A model generated the notes under the pieces. The model was not told where the DNA came from. It saw only the letters and a list, made by a program, of their open reading frames with translations, and searched no databases. 64,000 nucleotides of DNA from Chimonanthus salicifolius (taxonomy: Eukaryota > Streptophyta > Magnoliopsida > Laurales > Calycanthaceae): the NCBI GenBank assembly GCA_013350335.1, contig CM023540.1, forward strand, positions 26,019,175 through 26,083,174, given 5' to 3'. Position numbers and translations under genes: made by a program. Below are positions 1 through 13,500 of this stretch, piece by piece (position 1 is the first letter of the stretch; every line of letters begins with the position of its first letter).

Positions 1-609
1 ATTTTTAACAGGATATGTATTATATTTATATTCTTTTCAGATTATAATAAAGCAATGCGTTTAAGATGGTTTTTTAATAAAAGAAATTTGGTTTTGACTT
101 TACATTTCTAAATATAATAAAGTGCTATTCACTATTAAATAGTGAAACTTCAAAAAGTATCTCTTAATCAAATATGTAAATTAAGAAAGCCAAACATAGT
201 AAACTTTTTTATTCTCATAACTCAATTTGAAGTATATGATATTCATCAATAAAATAGTGTCTATCTATAAATGAGAATGAAAAAAAAAAAAATCTTAATG
301 TGATAATAAAAAAGAAAATAGCCTCTTTAAACTTTAAAGTACTATAGATAATTGAAGTGAAACTTTCAATATTAAATTTTATTAATTAAATTAAATATAT
401 GAAAATTTTAAATAAACTTGTTTTTAATCGATATATTAATTAACTTTAGTTGCCTTTGATAAAATTACTTTGTCAATGAAAAATAAATATTACTGAAATT
501 AAGAATACTAAGCGAAGCCACGCTAGGCAAACAGGAACAGAACGGCTATTTTTTCCCTCATTCTCCTTTTCGCCGTCGGGAGGCATTGGAAGAAGAAGGG
601 TTGGGAAAA
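1..609. other. Intergenic AT-rich leader and 5' flank of the zinc-finger gene
   Basis: Very AT-rich sequence with short A and T runs and no coding potential on either strand. From about 500 the composition becomes more balanced, as expected for the promoter and 5' UTR of the gene starting at 610. I see no convincing TATA box or repeat. Confidence 0.5.
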
Positions 610-888
610 ATGATAAAGAGGCGTTTCTACAAGCAAGAACACGTCGATAGAAACGATGCCTCTTCTTCTTCTTCTGACTCAGACTCAGACTCGGATTCCG
701 TAGAAGAAGAAGAAGAAGAGATTGCAGCATCCGAAAATGAAGCAAAATTGACCTCAGCCTCTTCTGGTTAGCCTTTTTTTTTTTTTTAATTTAATTTTCG
801 TTTTCTTGTTTACTTGCAACTATGGGCCTGGCTATTTATCTTTCCTTTTGTGTTTTGACGCTATTGGGTTGCGACTGTTGTATCGAAG

Positions 889-944
<56 letters not shown>

Positions 945-2042
945 TGTGTGTGTGTAAATGATCTACTTTTTTCACACTAATGAGGTTTTATTTTCGTCTA
1001 CAATGCTTAAACCTCGATCCTTTTGTTTCGTTTCTTTGTTTTGTTGGTTATTCTGAAATAGGTAATGGAGATTTTGCTTGTTCTAGTGTTCTCTTGTTTT
1101 GGATATTTACAGTTGCATAGCTAGCTCTTTTTCTTTGGTAAATCTGAAATGGGGTTTTGGAGATTGAGGAGATTCTTCATTACTTTAAGTGCTCGATGTG
1201 TTTTTCCAAAGAATCTGTCTTTGTATATATTTTCAAAAATCTCCATAGATATTTTTTTACTGTTTCTGTTCTTTTAATGAAATGTTGCAGTGATTCTTTA
1301 TATATATATAATTTCTCCAATCAGTCAATCTGATTTTTTTTAGGTCAACTTTGAAATTTCATCCTTTTTTTTTTTTGTCTTATAGGATAATTCGAGCATG
1401 GAAGTTGCTGATCCTTTGATTCACTGGCAATTTCATTTTTCATATAGTACTCGATTTGGACACATAGATAGGAAAGAAATTTCGTGGAAGATAAAAATGG
1501 TTAAACGTATTTCAGTTTGGACACATAGATAGGAAAGAAATTTCATGGAAGATAAAAATGGTTAAACGCATTTCAGTTTTGTCTTTACTTACAGCTTCAA
1601 AAAATTGTTTTTAGTTAAAAATATTAGGTCTCTAAGAAAGTGTGTTCCTCTCGGCATTCAAGTGGAGCCTATCATTTAAGTTGCCTTGGCTTCTCTCATG
1701 ATTTGTATCTGAGGTTCTCTTCTTCTTCTTCCTTAATATGGTTTTTATTTGTTTTATTTTCATAGGTTCAGGATATGAAAGTGGGGACAGTTCAGGGAAT
1801 GAGGTTGATTGTGACTCTTCAGGTCTGTAGTTCAGTTCATTCATTAGAATTCTCCTTCCCCCCCACCCCACCATCCCTCCTCCTCTTTCTTTCTCACCAT
1901 CCCTCCTCCTCTTTCTTTCTTTCTCTCTATGTATGTAAATATCTTTGTGTGTGCATGCTCTCACACTTGCATGCATGTGGTGAGAACTCCTTGTGGAGCT
2001 GACCTAATGGTCATGGCTTGATTTGGTGAAAATGAGGTTGAT

Positions 2043-2125
<83 letters not shown>

Positions 2126-5100
2126 GTGTCACATTTGCTTGCATGTGGTGAGAGATCCTTGTGGAGCTGACCTAATGATAATGGCTTAATTTGGTGAAAA
2201 TGTCTATGCTTGGATATAGTATTTACTAAAAATCAACTTGAACTCTAGGCATGATTTTTAATGTCTCAAAGATCAGTGGTAAATAAGGAACAACTTTATG
2301 AAGTTGAAATCAACAGTAGGTCTAACTCAAATATGAAGTTTAATCCAATCTAGCAGTTCAGTGTGCATGCAAATGGGACCAGGGTGGGGCCCCTATTAGG
2401 GATTCTCATGATCCGCATTTGTCATGGGGTTCCTGATAATCAAACATTGCATTCGAGGAAGGGAGGATTATTTTGTTTGCAGTGACTGTTATTCAGAGGA
2501 AGGGAGTATTGCATGCTTGTAAATGAACTCTCACCCATTGGACTGTTCCACTTTTCTTCTTTACTCTCTCTCTCTCTCTCTGTCTCTCATCTGGTTTTGT
2601 TAAGAAAGGGTAGGGATTTCATTTGGTTTTATTAAGAAATATTAGACGTAAACCTTAATTGGTCCATAGTATTGAAAGACAGTATATGAAATTATGGAGA
2701 ACAAACACATGAATGGATATTTGGATTAATTTGATAAGAAAGGGCATGATAAATTGCGCAATGGTGGAGAAACTGATTTTTGATAGGTTGAGTAGAAAAG
2801 TGGGATTAAAAAAGCTGATCTCATATGTATGGGATAAATGGCTTTGATGAGGATGGCAATGAGGCAATGATGTGGGATATGAAAGGATGCATCATAGAAA
2901 TATGATGTATCTAAAATAGAGTTTGGAAGGAGATAATTTGCAATAGATGGGTTTGTAAATATGTTTATGTGTGTAGAGAAACCTTGATATGTAAATAATA
3001 TGGCACAATTTCCATTTTTTTTTTAAACCTCTGGACTGAGAAGCTTTTAACCTTCATAGTGGTTTATCTGTCCACAAAGCCATGGGTTTTAAGGATAAAA
3101 AGGTATCTCTGTTATTTTGCAACATAGCCTAAACTAGTGGACCTCAAATGCATCTTCAAGATGGGAAAAGAAGGCCTTATAGCCTCTCTCTTCTCACGAA
3201 TAGGAAGTGTCACTAGCAAATATACTGGTCATTGTATATCATCTTCTGGTTCACTGTAGTTTTTTGTATTAGATCTGGTGCCATTTTTTTCAGTAGTTAG
3301 GGTTGGATTTTTGTTTGCCGAAATCTTGGTTAGATTTGTTTAATGAAGAAGTTGTTCTTGATGGTGGTTCTTTCAAAAAGTCTCTTTGGATGGCCATTGT
3401 TTTGAGTATAGTGTGGTCAGTCTGGTTGGAAAGGAATTCCAGGATATTCAAAGGGAGAGATTCTATTGTGATGTACCTTCTTGAAGTTATTAAGTGCAGA
3501 GTCGCTTGGTGGATGGTGGGTTCTGGTAATAAATTTAAGGGGGTTATGATCTCAGATATATGTAGAGGTTGGAACTCAGTGGATCATTTATTGCCTCAGT
3601 CAGATCCAGTAAGGTCAGTGGCTTTGTCTCCTCCTGCGTCGGGTCGTCTCAAGCTTAACTTCGATGGAAGTTGGTGTGCGAGAGGCTGGTTTAGTAGGCT
3701 ATGGTGGAGTGATTCATAATGGCTATGGTGGCATTGTGTTCCCTTTGCAGGCCCCCTTCAGAATGGTATTGTGTTACATGCGGAGTTATATGCTTTGTGG
3801 AGAGATGTGGTGTCGCTGGAAGATTTAGGAGCAGTGGACAGTATCTTAGAAGGTGATTCTAAGATAGTTGTCAGTTGGGTTGAGGGGTCTCTTTGGCCAT
3901 AGTATTATCTGGATAAAATCGACAACAGTTGTCATTCTATGATGTCTTATGGATATTCAGTGTCTTGGGCCCCTTGCTTGGCAAATTCAGAGGCGGATGA
4001 GTTGGCTTGTTAGGGTGTTTTCTCATCTTCAGAGATTGTTAATAATTTGATGTAATTGTTCGGTTTTTTTTTTCATGTTTCTTTTTGCTATGGGTTGCAG
4101 ACGTTATGTGTTTGCTCCCTCGAGTTGAGGTTTTGTATTCCTTTTCCTTGATTAATGAAGTTACGTTTCAATATATATATACTGGTTATAACTGTTCTTG
4201 TGCACTAAAATATTTAGCTATGATTAAAAGCTCAATTGTACTTGTTATATTGCAGAAGAGAATGCTATTGTTTTTACTTCTTTTTTTCAAAAAGAGAATG
4301 CTATTGTTTTTTAACTGCATTGTCTGTCGACTATAAGATCAGCTCTTTCTCCACTGTTACCATAATGGGCAAAGCACATCTTAGTTTGTGGACTTTTCTA
4401 TTTTGTATTTCATTTGGATAGAGGTTTCTATGTGGTGAGCTCGTGCTGGACCCAGATCAAGTTTCACTCCTGGAATGTACTTGTAGGCTTGCTTGTCTGC
4501 AAGCCATCAAAACCATCTCCCATTGTGAATGGTGCATATGCTTGAAGTAGATCTGATCAGACCTTGTGACCATCAAATAGATGACTGATAAGGAAGAGGT
4601 CAGCAAATTGATCAAATTTCTATACCAGAATCAGATGGTATGGATTGTCCCATTGGCATGATTTTTGGGCTTACCCAACATAGGCTCATAATTCTTGAAG
4701 TCTATATTAGCATGTCTATATGCCACGGTACAATGGGTGAATTGCCATATACATTTTATTTTTTTGTGGAAGCCAAACTTGGGATGTTAGCCCATTTACA
4801 GAACATTCTCATTAGATCTAAGCTGCATTGGTGATGATCACAGCATTTTGTGTGCCTATTGACACTTTTGTGATATTCAATCATTAATCTTCCAATCTAT
4901 TAATTCATGCATTTTGTGTGCCTATTGACACTTTTGTGATATTCAATCATTAATCTTCCAATCTATTCATGTTGCAATTCAGTCAATGGACTTGTAAACT
5001 TGTTATTTGGCTTAATTCTCTTGAGTTGGTTGTTGCACATTCTTTGGATCTTGACTTTCTATAAGAGATGCATGATGAGGATATTTCCTTTGTTTTTCTT

Positions 5101-7708
5101 TTTTCTTTATGGAACTTTACTATGATAATCCATGTTCAGTTTTGGTGGTAAATGAGGATGACAAGAGTAGTGGAAAAGACGAGCAAAGCTTTGCAAATGG
5201 GTTGCAAAAAGGTAGAGGCCATGTTGAATCTGCAGCAACAACACTTTCTACTGATGTGGTGAAAGCATCCTATGCGAAGGATTCTTCTCAAACTGAATTG
5301 ACTGATGAGTGTGTGCTGAAATGCAAATCAGTCTTCAAGTGTAGGCTTTGTCCAAGAATTGTGTGTCTGACTGAGGATACTTTAAGGGAACATCTTAAAT
5401 CAAAGGTAAGCCTCATTCGTGGAAGATATGCATCCTGAAAGAAGCATACAAACATGAGATGTGAATTATCTTTTGAAATTGATCCACTTTTTTATTGGCT
5501 GTATTATGAATTTATGTGTAAGGAACGATGAGTAAATGACGTAATACCGTCATTAAGGAAAGAAACCAAAGAAAAAAAAAGTGTAGTTTGAGCCCCACTA
5601 GAAGTGACAACACCACTAGAGAGAGAGAGAGAGAGGAGTATTTACTATGCTCGATAATAGTGTTAGGGTGTAGGGACTATTCATAACATGTTTATTTATA
5701 CCGCTTTCCAAAAGAAGTTTATTTATACTATTGGGTCTGGAAGATATACATGTTCTATTTACATGGTTTTAGATTCAAAAAGTAGCAGGGACAGATGCCT
5801 ATTCATAACTATTGGTTTTCTTCTTCTTCTTCTTTTTAATAGTAGCTGGCCCTGATGGGAAAATGGTGGTTGTGTTGTGATAATGGTGAATTTCTGATGT
5901 GGACATTTGCCCATACTGAAGAAATGGGTGAAATGATTGTCCAAATTGCTCAAGTTGCATAACAAATTAGATGGTGCGAAATGGGGACCTTTAAGGAGTC
6001 TAAAGGGACTTAGAATGGTGAATTAGAAGACCAATATCATATACTTACTGGTTAGGGCCCGATTGGAGGTGTTTTGGGCTTGGTTTGGCTCACTTTGGAG
6101 GCCCACTTGCTTGTTGCAAGGGAGAGTGACGAGTTGAGAAGAGAGGATATGCTTGCCACATCTTCAATCTTATTTCTTTGGAATCAAATAGCAAAGGAAT
6201 CTCTCTTTTAGCAAGGCTTATTATGTTTTTTCTTTTTTATTTTGGATAAATATGTAATGATGATGTCAACAAGGACACATGTCAATAGGAGAGTGAATTG
6301 GTTGTTTTTAGCGAAGCATAGGAAAGGAAAGGAGGTGGACACACACACACCCTTGTAGGATTATATATATATATATATATATATATTTCTCCCTAGAACA
6401 CTATAAATAAGGGCCTTGGGAGCCCATTGTAATTATACCTCAGTCAATTGACGTTCAGGTTTTCTTCTTCCTCTTTGGTGAGTTTTTATTTTTCTAGTTT
6501 AATTTTGCATTTTAATTTTAGTTCATGAATTATTGTGCTTGTATGTTTGAGTTTCATTTTGAAATTAACACCTAGTGAGCATTGGGCCTTTGATAATTGA
6601 ACAATTTGTGTTTCAATTTTTTTCCTTGGGAGCGAAATTTGATTGGATATTTTTTGATTTGTTTGAGATTTTGGGGATTTCATCTACAAATCCCACGTTG
6701 AATTTTAAATTTGTGGATTTTTTTTTTTCAATTTTTGAGCCTGAATTTGAAATTGACCTTAGATCCGGTTATCCACAGGTCTAAAATTTCCATCTTTTAA
6801 GTTGTGGCTAAGAATTCAAGTTTTGGAGACTTAGATTGCATCTGTTTCATATGTGAAAAGGGCTGAATCATTTCTCACATTTCTCCAGTAATCATATGAT
6901 ATAATATCTGACACGAGCATATAGAGGGATTTGAAGAATTTAGGTTCCATATATGCTTACACATTTTTAGATATTTTGAAAAATCTGTTTTATGCTATCT
7001 TGTGCTGAATGAATGCTTCCGAACTGAGATGCTTGACTCATCATCATCATCATCATCATCATTTTTAGAGTCATTTATTCCATCAATTTAGAGTTGGTGA
7101 TTGATAGGATAAATGGTGTTTTGAGATGATGTGATGGTCCAAGCATTTTGATTGGGAAGTATGAATACTACACATAAATTGACGTGCTTGAATACCACAC
7201 ATAAAAATTATTTATTTTTTGTTTATATATTTCCTTCTAGAGACATGCTCGTTCCAAGAAGTTGCTAAATGAGGGGAGGCTAAAACTTACGCTCAACAGC
7301 GATGGAGAAATTGAGGAAGAGCAGGAAACCCATGCAGAGAGGCATGCTCGAACCATGGCTCTTGCACAGGTTGACATGATTCAGTGATTTAAGCTTCATC
7401 AAAACCAGAAATACAGGTTTCTGTGTCATAAATGTGTTAACCTGTTTGTTTGACAAGCTACTATTTTTCAGGATTTAGATCAGCAAAAGACGAAAAATAA
7501 AGGACGACAGCGACAGCGAGAGAGGTTAAAGAAGGTATATGGCATCCTTTTTGCATGGTTCAATTTGATTTTAACATTTAAGAGAAGGTGAATTCTTGTA
7601 CTGAAGTCAAATTACTTTTATAAATTGCAGAAGGCACGCGATGCATCCAAAGAAGGAAGAGCAAAGCAATCAATGAACAAGGCCTCAAAGAAAAGGCGTA
7701 AGATGTAG
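610..7708 (+). CDS. Uncharacterised C2H2-type zinc-finger protein (6 exons)
   Basis: Exons 610-766, 1766-1822, 5140-5405, 7241-7369, 7472-7534 and 7631-7708 (stop TAG) join in phase through GT-AG introns to give 249 residues. The ATG at 610 is used because the upstream in-frame codon at 586 is TTG. Residues 18-38 are a Ser/Asp/Glu tract. A single finger has C139, C142, H156 and H162 (C-x2-C-x13-H-x5-H, like the RNA-binding U1/JAZ type); its last His lies across the exon 3/4 junction. The C-terminal 80 residues are highly charged, with repeated Ala/Arg/Lys and a final Lys/Arg cluster, which suggests a nuclear or nucleolar protein. I do not recognise a named family. A role in RNA or ribosome biogenesis would be inference only. 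Intron 2 (3.3 kb) holds LINE debris; intron 1 holds a 61-bp tandem duplication. Confidence 0.82.
890..941. repeat. (AT)n microsatellite
   Basis: About 25 uninterrupted AT units in intron 1 of the zinc-finger gene, likely polymorphic. Confidence 0.9.
1455..1576 (+). repeat. 61-bp tandem duplication
   Basis: Two adjacent copies, 1455-1515 and 1516-1576, differ at only two positions (g/a and t/c). They lie in intron 1 of the zinc-finger gene and have no coding sense. The near identity suggests a recent event. Confidence 0.9.
2041..2113. repeat. Compound (CT)n(AT)n microsatellite
   Basis: A CT run passes directly into about 24 AT units, within intron 2 of the zinc-finger gene. A shorter CT run follows at about 2564-2588. 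Confidence 0.9.
3300..4185 (+). mobile_element. LINE 3' fragment with degraded RNase H domain
   Basis: Same strand as the host gene, in intron 2. The conceptual translation runs through the Trp-rich region after the reverse transcriptase (WSVWLERNSRIFKG, 3417-3458) into an RNase H domain with recognisable acidic residues: NFDGS near 3657, AEL near 3781, EGDSK near 3850 and SEADELA near 3988. In-frame stops and a frameshift around 3715 show it is dead. The 3' end carries the 'attaatgaagtta' motif (4152-4164) seen at several other LINE tails in this window. The 5' part is missing, as usual for truncated LINE insertions. Confidence 0.8.
4844..4971 (+). repeat. 66/62-bp tandem duplication
   Basis: Two copies, 4844-4909 and 4910-4971, identical except for a 4-bp deletion near the end of the second. 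They lie about 170 bp upstream of exon 3 of the zinc-finger gene. Confidence 0.9.
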
Positions 7709-9734
7709 GATTGAGTTGGTGACAGTGATAAAATGCAAGAAAAAGATGTGATAATACCTGTGTGGTAACGACAGCCCAGTCTTCACACAATAGATTGAGT
7801 GTTGTTTTGTGTGTTTTCTTTCCTTCCTTTTTTTTTTTTCACTGGAGTCATTTTCACCAACATACAATATACATTTCAAGCATGCAAAATTAGGAAATTT
7901 AAGGAGAATTGGATTTGAAGTACTCATCTTCATCATTTTTTGTGATTGGTTTCGAATGTACTATTTAATGTGATTTGTTAGAGCAATCCTCTGTAAACAC
8001 AACTGAAGATTGTTTGAATAATCACTCATTTGCAAGAGCTTCTTTGGTTCTCAGTTTACATCTCTGTCCCATTTGGAGGTGGCTATGGGGGGATGTTCAT
8101 AACTTTGATCATCTAGCTATCAAGTTTGGAGTTCATTCATTCGTTTTAAATCTTTTATTTTTATATTTTTGAAAGATTCCATTCATTTTAAATCTTGATT
8201 TCAAGGATTATTGATCGAAGGGACTTTCTTGTCAGTCTCAAATTTGATGGCGAGATGGGATGCTTGGAGGGGTTAGAATTGCCAAAGAAAATGGTGGCTG
8301 CAGGTCCTCTGTCGTGACATATTAGCCCTCTAGATTATTTGAGAAAGAGGTGGGAAGCATCATGGGGATGTGTAAAACTTCACTTTTAATAACTCTCCTG
8401 GACAATGGCCTACCAATCTTCCAGGCCACACGACCTCTTGTTGAGAGATGGTCTTACCAAGAAACTTGTGTAACAGCACCGTATCAGCCAAATCATTGTG
8501 GAATTTTGAGGGCTGAACTGTATCGGCCGCAGCATATGGGATTCCGCCAGTATGATATAAATCGGCTGTTACGGTGTAAATTTGCAGGAGATATACTGTA
8601 TTGGATGAATTCGGCTGATATGGTGCGTTGCGCACAAGCCTTTCATATAAACTTGATGCGCATGCATCCTCATTGGACCCAGTTCCACACTTCTCTGTTT
8701 TTTTAGGGACTTAATTCATAGCTATGATTATTTGATTATTTAGCCATACATATAAGTTATACATGGGGACTTTGTGCAGATCATTATCTTGAACAAATCT
8801 CTCTCTCAGATGCCAAAATTGGGAACATGACTGATCTAGTTAGATCTTGGCTCAAAATTCGATTTTGTAGAGTATTTTGGCAAAAAATTTCTTTCCTTCT
8901 TGTCTTGTAAAACTTGTTAGTTCAGTATATCTATAGATTAGTGTCACCTTCAATGTAGAATGAAGATACCTATGTAGTGAGAAAGAGAAAAAACCTTGTT
9001 AACTCAGTCAAGTTGAAATCCAATTGAGTTATAAAAAACCTTTGGGTTTCGCTGGTCTGGCGTTGATGGGATAGCCTGTATCGTGCTTTCACTGCTGGTG
9101 GTTGGGGGTCTCCCATATGCTGTATAATGGGTCAAGTTTCCCCTTCATCTGTGAGGTAGGATCACTCTCGTGTTCCCAGTGATCTGGTTTGCATTCTTTT
9201 GGTCTTAGAGAAGAATAAAAAAATTGGCCAATACATAACGAATTTTTGGCTATGGATACGTACAATATCAGTGTTACAATATCTGTATCGGTTTATGCAT
9301 ATTTTTTAATTAAAAAAAAAATCATTTTGACCGTGTTTCAAGTTGAATCTTGCTTTGGTGTATTTTTTAAAAGTTTAAAAAGCAACTTCTCATGTTTGGA
9401 AGGTAATTATCAAATCAAAATATTTTTTCTTTAAACATTTTGAGTTATTTTTATCATTTTTTTTAAAATTTCATCTTTAAGGTAATTTCAAATTAAGAAT
9501 TTTTATAAAAAAATAATTTAATGAAATAATATTCAGGGCTTATCGAGTTCAATGGATACGTGTTAATGTAGTAGAATGTTTGATTTTCCTAAGTTTTTTT
9601 TGAAAATTTAATAAAAGTGGGATCTTCTTAGATATCTTTTCAAATTTATTATATAAAATAAATGAAATGATATACAAATATTTTTGCAATTAAATAATGA
9701 GCCTGAAAGTCTTCACTTGAAATTCATCTCAGTT
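7709..9734. other. 3' UTR and intergenic sequence
   Basis: About 250 bp after the TAG at 7706-7708 is plausible 3' UTR. Beyond it is AT-rich intergenic DNA with no recognisable gene. The 118-codon open frame at 8350-8706 overlaps a short inverted-repeat element (8465-8638) and has no protein character. Confidence 0.5.
8465..8638. repeat. Short terminal-inverted-repeat (MITE-like) element
   Basis: The left end, beginning CTTGTGTAACAGCACC, and the reverse complement of the right end, beginning CTTGTGCGCAACGCACC, match with one small gap and continue into a shared TATCAGCC. The interior repeats CGGC/GCCG motifs such as 'tatcggcc' and 'tcggctgatat'. No clear target duplication was found, so the class is unknown. 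Confidence 0.5.
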
Positions 9735-10230
9735 GATTTCAGTAGTGTGTAAGCTGGATTTTCAAAAAGCTTATGACAAGGTGTATTAGTCTTTTCTTGA
9801 CTTCGTCATACAGAGAATGGGATTTGGAATAAGTGGCAGGAGATGGATTCATACTTGTGTTTCTTCTGCTCATTTGTCAATCTTAGTGAACAGAAGCTTG
9901 AAAGGCTCCTTTAACATGGGGAACAATATTCGGCAAGAAGATCCACTCTCCTCTTATCTCTATGTGATGGTGGCAAAATTTCTTCAGCTCAGTGTTGTAT
10001 GATGCTACGGTTAGGGACCATTTGCAGTATCCTCATGATACTATCCTTGTGATACTATATTCTTCCTCAACACTGATAAGGAGGCAGTGAGTTTGGTGGT
10101 GGCGCTTCTCCTATGGTTCTAGGTCAGCTTGGGTCTAAAAATTAATTTTAATAAAAGTGAGATGATGGGTGTCAATCTGGTTTTATTACATGTCATGATA
10201 CCGAAGTTTCAGAATTTCATGCAAAATCAT
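9735..10230 (+). mobile_element. LINE reverse-transcriptase fragment
   Basis: The conceptual translation contains the finger/palm block (LDFQKAYDKV, near 9755) and the downstream IRQEDPLSSYLYV block near 9930, where functional LINEs have an RQGDPLSP-type motif. At least two in-frame stops and frameshifts are present. It is an isolated fragment between convergent genes, with no tail or duplication recognised. Confidence 0.75.
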
Positions 10231-10561
10231 ATAAGGTGCTCAGCGAGTTTCATTTTATTTAAAAAAAAAATTGCAGGATGAATCTCAAAATTGAAATTGG
10301 TGAATTATCGATTATTATTGATGCAGAATAAAAATAGAAAGAGGGAAGAAATTTAAACAAAAAGAGCTTCTGTTGTTGCCATTGGTTTTCTCTTTTTACA
10401 AAAACCATCTGCATATTTACACTAATAAAAGCAAATTAAATGCCTTTACTTAGGAAGGTGACATAATTGAAACAATCTTCATTGTTGCACCGATGAGTAT
10501 GCAATTCGTAACAGCCTCTTTGGCATGTGAAGTACAATTGAAGACATAGTATGCTAGAGCA

Positions 10562-13500
10562 CTAGGTGACGCGACGACATCGGCACCAGAAGGCAATTCC
10601 ACCACCTCTGCCTTGAGCAACAGCAATTTCTTCATCGACATAAAACCAGATGAAGAAAGGATCCTTGGTGCTTGGTTCCCTCTCTTCTCCTTTCCCAAGG
10701 CTAATCTGCAATGGACCAAAAGGTCCCACCTTTATCCGGATGCATTCAAAGATGAAAGCCAAGTTCCTCTTCTTCCATGAGAATTTGCCTTCAAATGTTA
10801 AGCATCCGATTGGCCCCAGATATAATCCGTTCTCAATCCTCTTTGCCTGGAATGACAAATGATAGCAAGAAACTCAAACCAGATAAGAGGAATGAATCTG
10901 ATGTAATCACTACAAACTTTCTGCTAAATATTCAGTAGTAAACCATCAATTATTGATCATGGTCACTACAAACTTTCTGCTATAATGTTTAATGGTAAGC
11001 TCTCAAATACTGATCATGATTGTTGCATGTGGTCACCGCTGCCTGAAACAGATTTGGATCTCTTCAACCTAGAAGGTAGTTCCCCCACATGTGACCACCT
11101 TGTACATTCTCTTTGACCAAAATTCTTGTCAGGCAACTTCTACTGCAAAAAAGAACCAAGAATCCTTTTTTTTTTGTAGATCATGTGTGCTAATCTATAC
11201 ACCTTCCAGAAAATATGTTCTCAGACATGCTTTCAAACAAGTTTTCATACAAGCATTGTTAGCTCACCACAAACTTTTGTCAGACCTTGTTCTTGCATAG
11301 TCCCAAGACCAAGCTTGAGGTGCATTGAAATCCAAGTTCCTCATTTACAGAATCTAGTCAGGCAGATTTTGAATTGCTTAATGTGCATGTAATATGGGTC
11401 AGGGATTAAAAAATAAGCAAATCATATATCTTGCGAATACACCTGAGAATATTGTAATGGTCCATGTGTCAGGGAACACTGATACTACAAATGATATGAG
11501 TGGGTGCCAAATAATTTATAGAACCCCTGACGCTGATGTCCTCCTCAAAATGACATTAGGCATGTGGCCCTGCTTTCATGAGTTCAACCCCTTCATAAGC
11601 CACCCTACCATAATGAAACGGTGCACTTTGTCAAACTAATTTTAACCCCCTCTCCATCCGATCTATCCAAGGTGGGGCTCTAGAGGAAAAAACAGTGTCT
11701 AGAGAAATGTGTTGAGAAACGGCAGATTGATTGAACATTTCAATGAGGTAAGAGTTTTTTCAATACGCCTTGGTTCCTCTGATGGATGGGAATATCATGG
11801 GAGATCTATTAAGGTATGAATTCATGAAAGATAGGACCTACATGCCAAAAGTTGAAACCTTCATGATCAAGATGTCAGTGTAGGATCATTTTTCATCATT
11901 CAAAAAAAAAAAAAACAAATTGTTAACCTAAGTAGTAATGCACCCAGTAACACTGTTGCATCTCATCTTGTAGAACACTACAGATAATCAGATGCACCAT
12001 CCAGGCCCAGCAGATTCAAGTCACTTTTAAACACAAGAATTGACCTAATTTATTCCATATTCCTGAGATTTTAATAATCTCACACATAGAGTTGCACTAA
12101 CAAGAAATCCTTGCCAAGAACCCATAGTAGGTGGACAAGGATGTGTAGTTTGGTGGGATGTGTTGGTGATGCAGACATCCGTGGATGCAAGGATAAGGGA
12201 AAGAAATATCAGTTACAATCAATGATATCTAACAACATCTAAAAATCAACCCACATGTGTAAAATGTGATACACTATATCCTCTCTAGCTAGAATCTCTC
12301 TTCTCTATAACATTCTAATTTATTGAATGTCTCTGGAGAGACTAGAATCTCTCTTCTCAACAACTAACCTGAAGAGGCCCCTTGCCATTTTCCACTTGGA
12401 TGGAAAATGGGTAAGTCTAAAAATTGAACATTACATGTTCAACATGGAAGTCATTTTCCTATGGGCAAGGGCCATGAAATTTTGAGCTGAAAACCACTTT
12501 TGTCATTCTACGTCACTGAGCATCTGGAAGCCATATTCCATAGATTCAAAGATGTTATCACAAACAAGTGAAAACAGCTATTTTCTTCAAAGAACAAGTT
12601 AAATCTGCACTTGTTTTCTTAAAAAACCAAATTCAAGTAAAATGGAACTCTAGCATTAACACAATGAATGTCTGCAAACAGAATCAAGTAACAAACGAGT
12701 TATGAGCATGTCTCATGCATTGATCAACAAGATCACTCGGGAGAGGAAACCAAAGCAACTTAATGAAATAGAATGACTCAATCTTAATCTTAGAAAGGGC
12801 AGATTTTCTTACAGCAGCATCAAAGCGTTGGATAGCAGTGACAGGGAAATAGTTACCACGCTCCAGACGACCCTGAAAGAGAAAAGCAGTGGCTAAGATT
12901 CATTGACACCCAAAATAAAGAGAACCCATCCAAATATATGATCCAGAAATAGAGGACTTGTAGGGCCTTCATGGGCTGAAAGCTCTCATATGGAGAGAAG
13001 ACTCATTGATCCCCATTGTTAAATGATGGGAGTGAGTGCATATGGGATACCCTTAAATGATATCTGAGATTGGAAAACTAAACATATGCAGTCAAAGAAA
13101 TTTATTCTTCTAAACAGGGAGATATTTTAAGGAACTTCCACTCACTATCATGATCGTAAACTAATTAAAAGATCACTGATAGAATAGCTAATAGCTGATT
13201 GTAGACCTCACGTTGATGGAATTATGCCCAATGGAGTCAGGTAAGAATTTCTTGTATTTTGTCAACCTGAGCAGTGAAAATGAGCATCCAAGTTCTTCCA
13301 GGAGATTTTGTCCCTCCAAGAGTGTCAAGGAATGGAGAGGGGTCAATTTTCGCCTTTTTTATAATGCTGAGTGCAGAGAGAACCTCCTCTGTTGCAACTT
13401 TCCTCGTCTTTGCAGCATTCTTGAGAACCTCCACACTTTCCTCCACTCCCTATAACCCCAACAAAAAAAAAAAACCTGCGTCAACATGAAGTTCAAACAA

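Noticed and set aside
586..771. Start of the zinc-finger gene at 586
   Set aside because: The codon is TTG; the ATG at 610 is used instead.
8350..8706. 118-codon open frame between genes
   Set aside because: It spans a short inverted-repeat element and shows no family resemblance or splice context.
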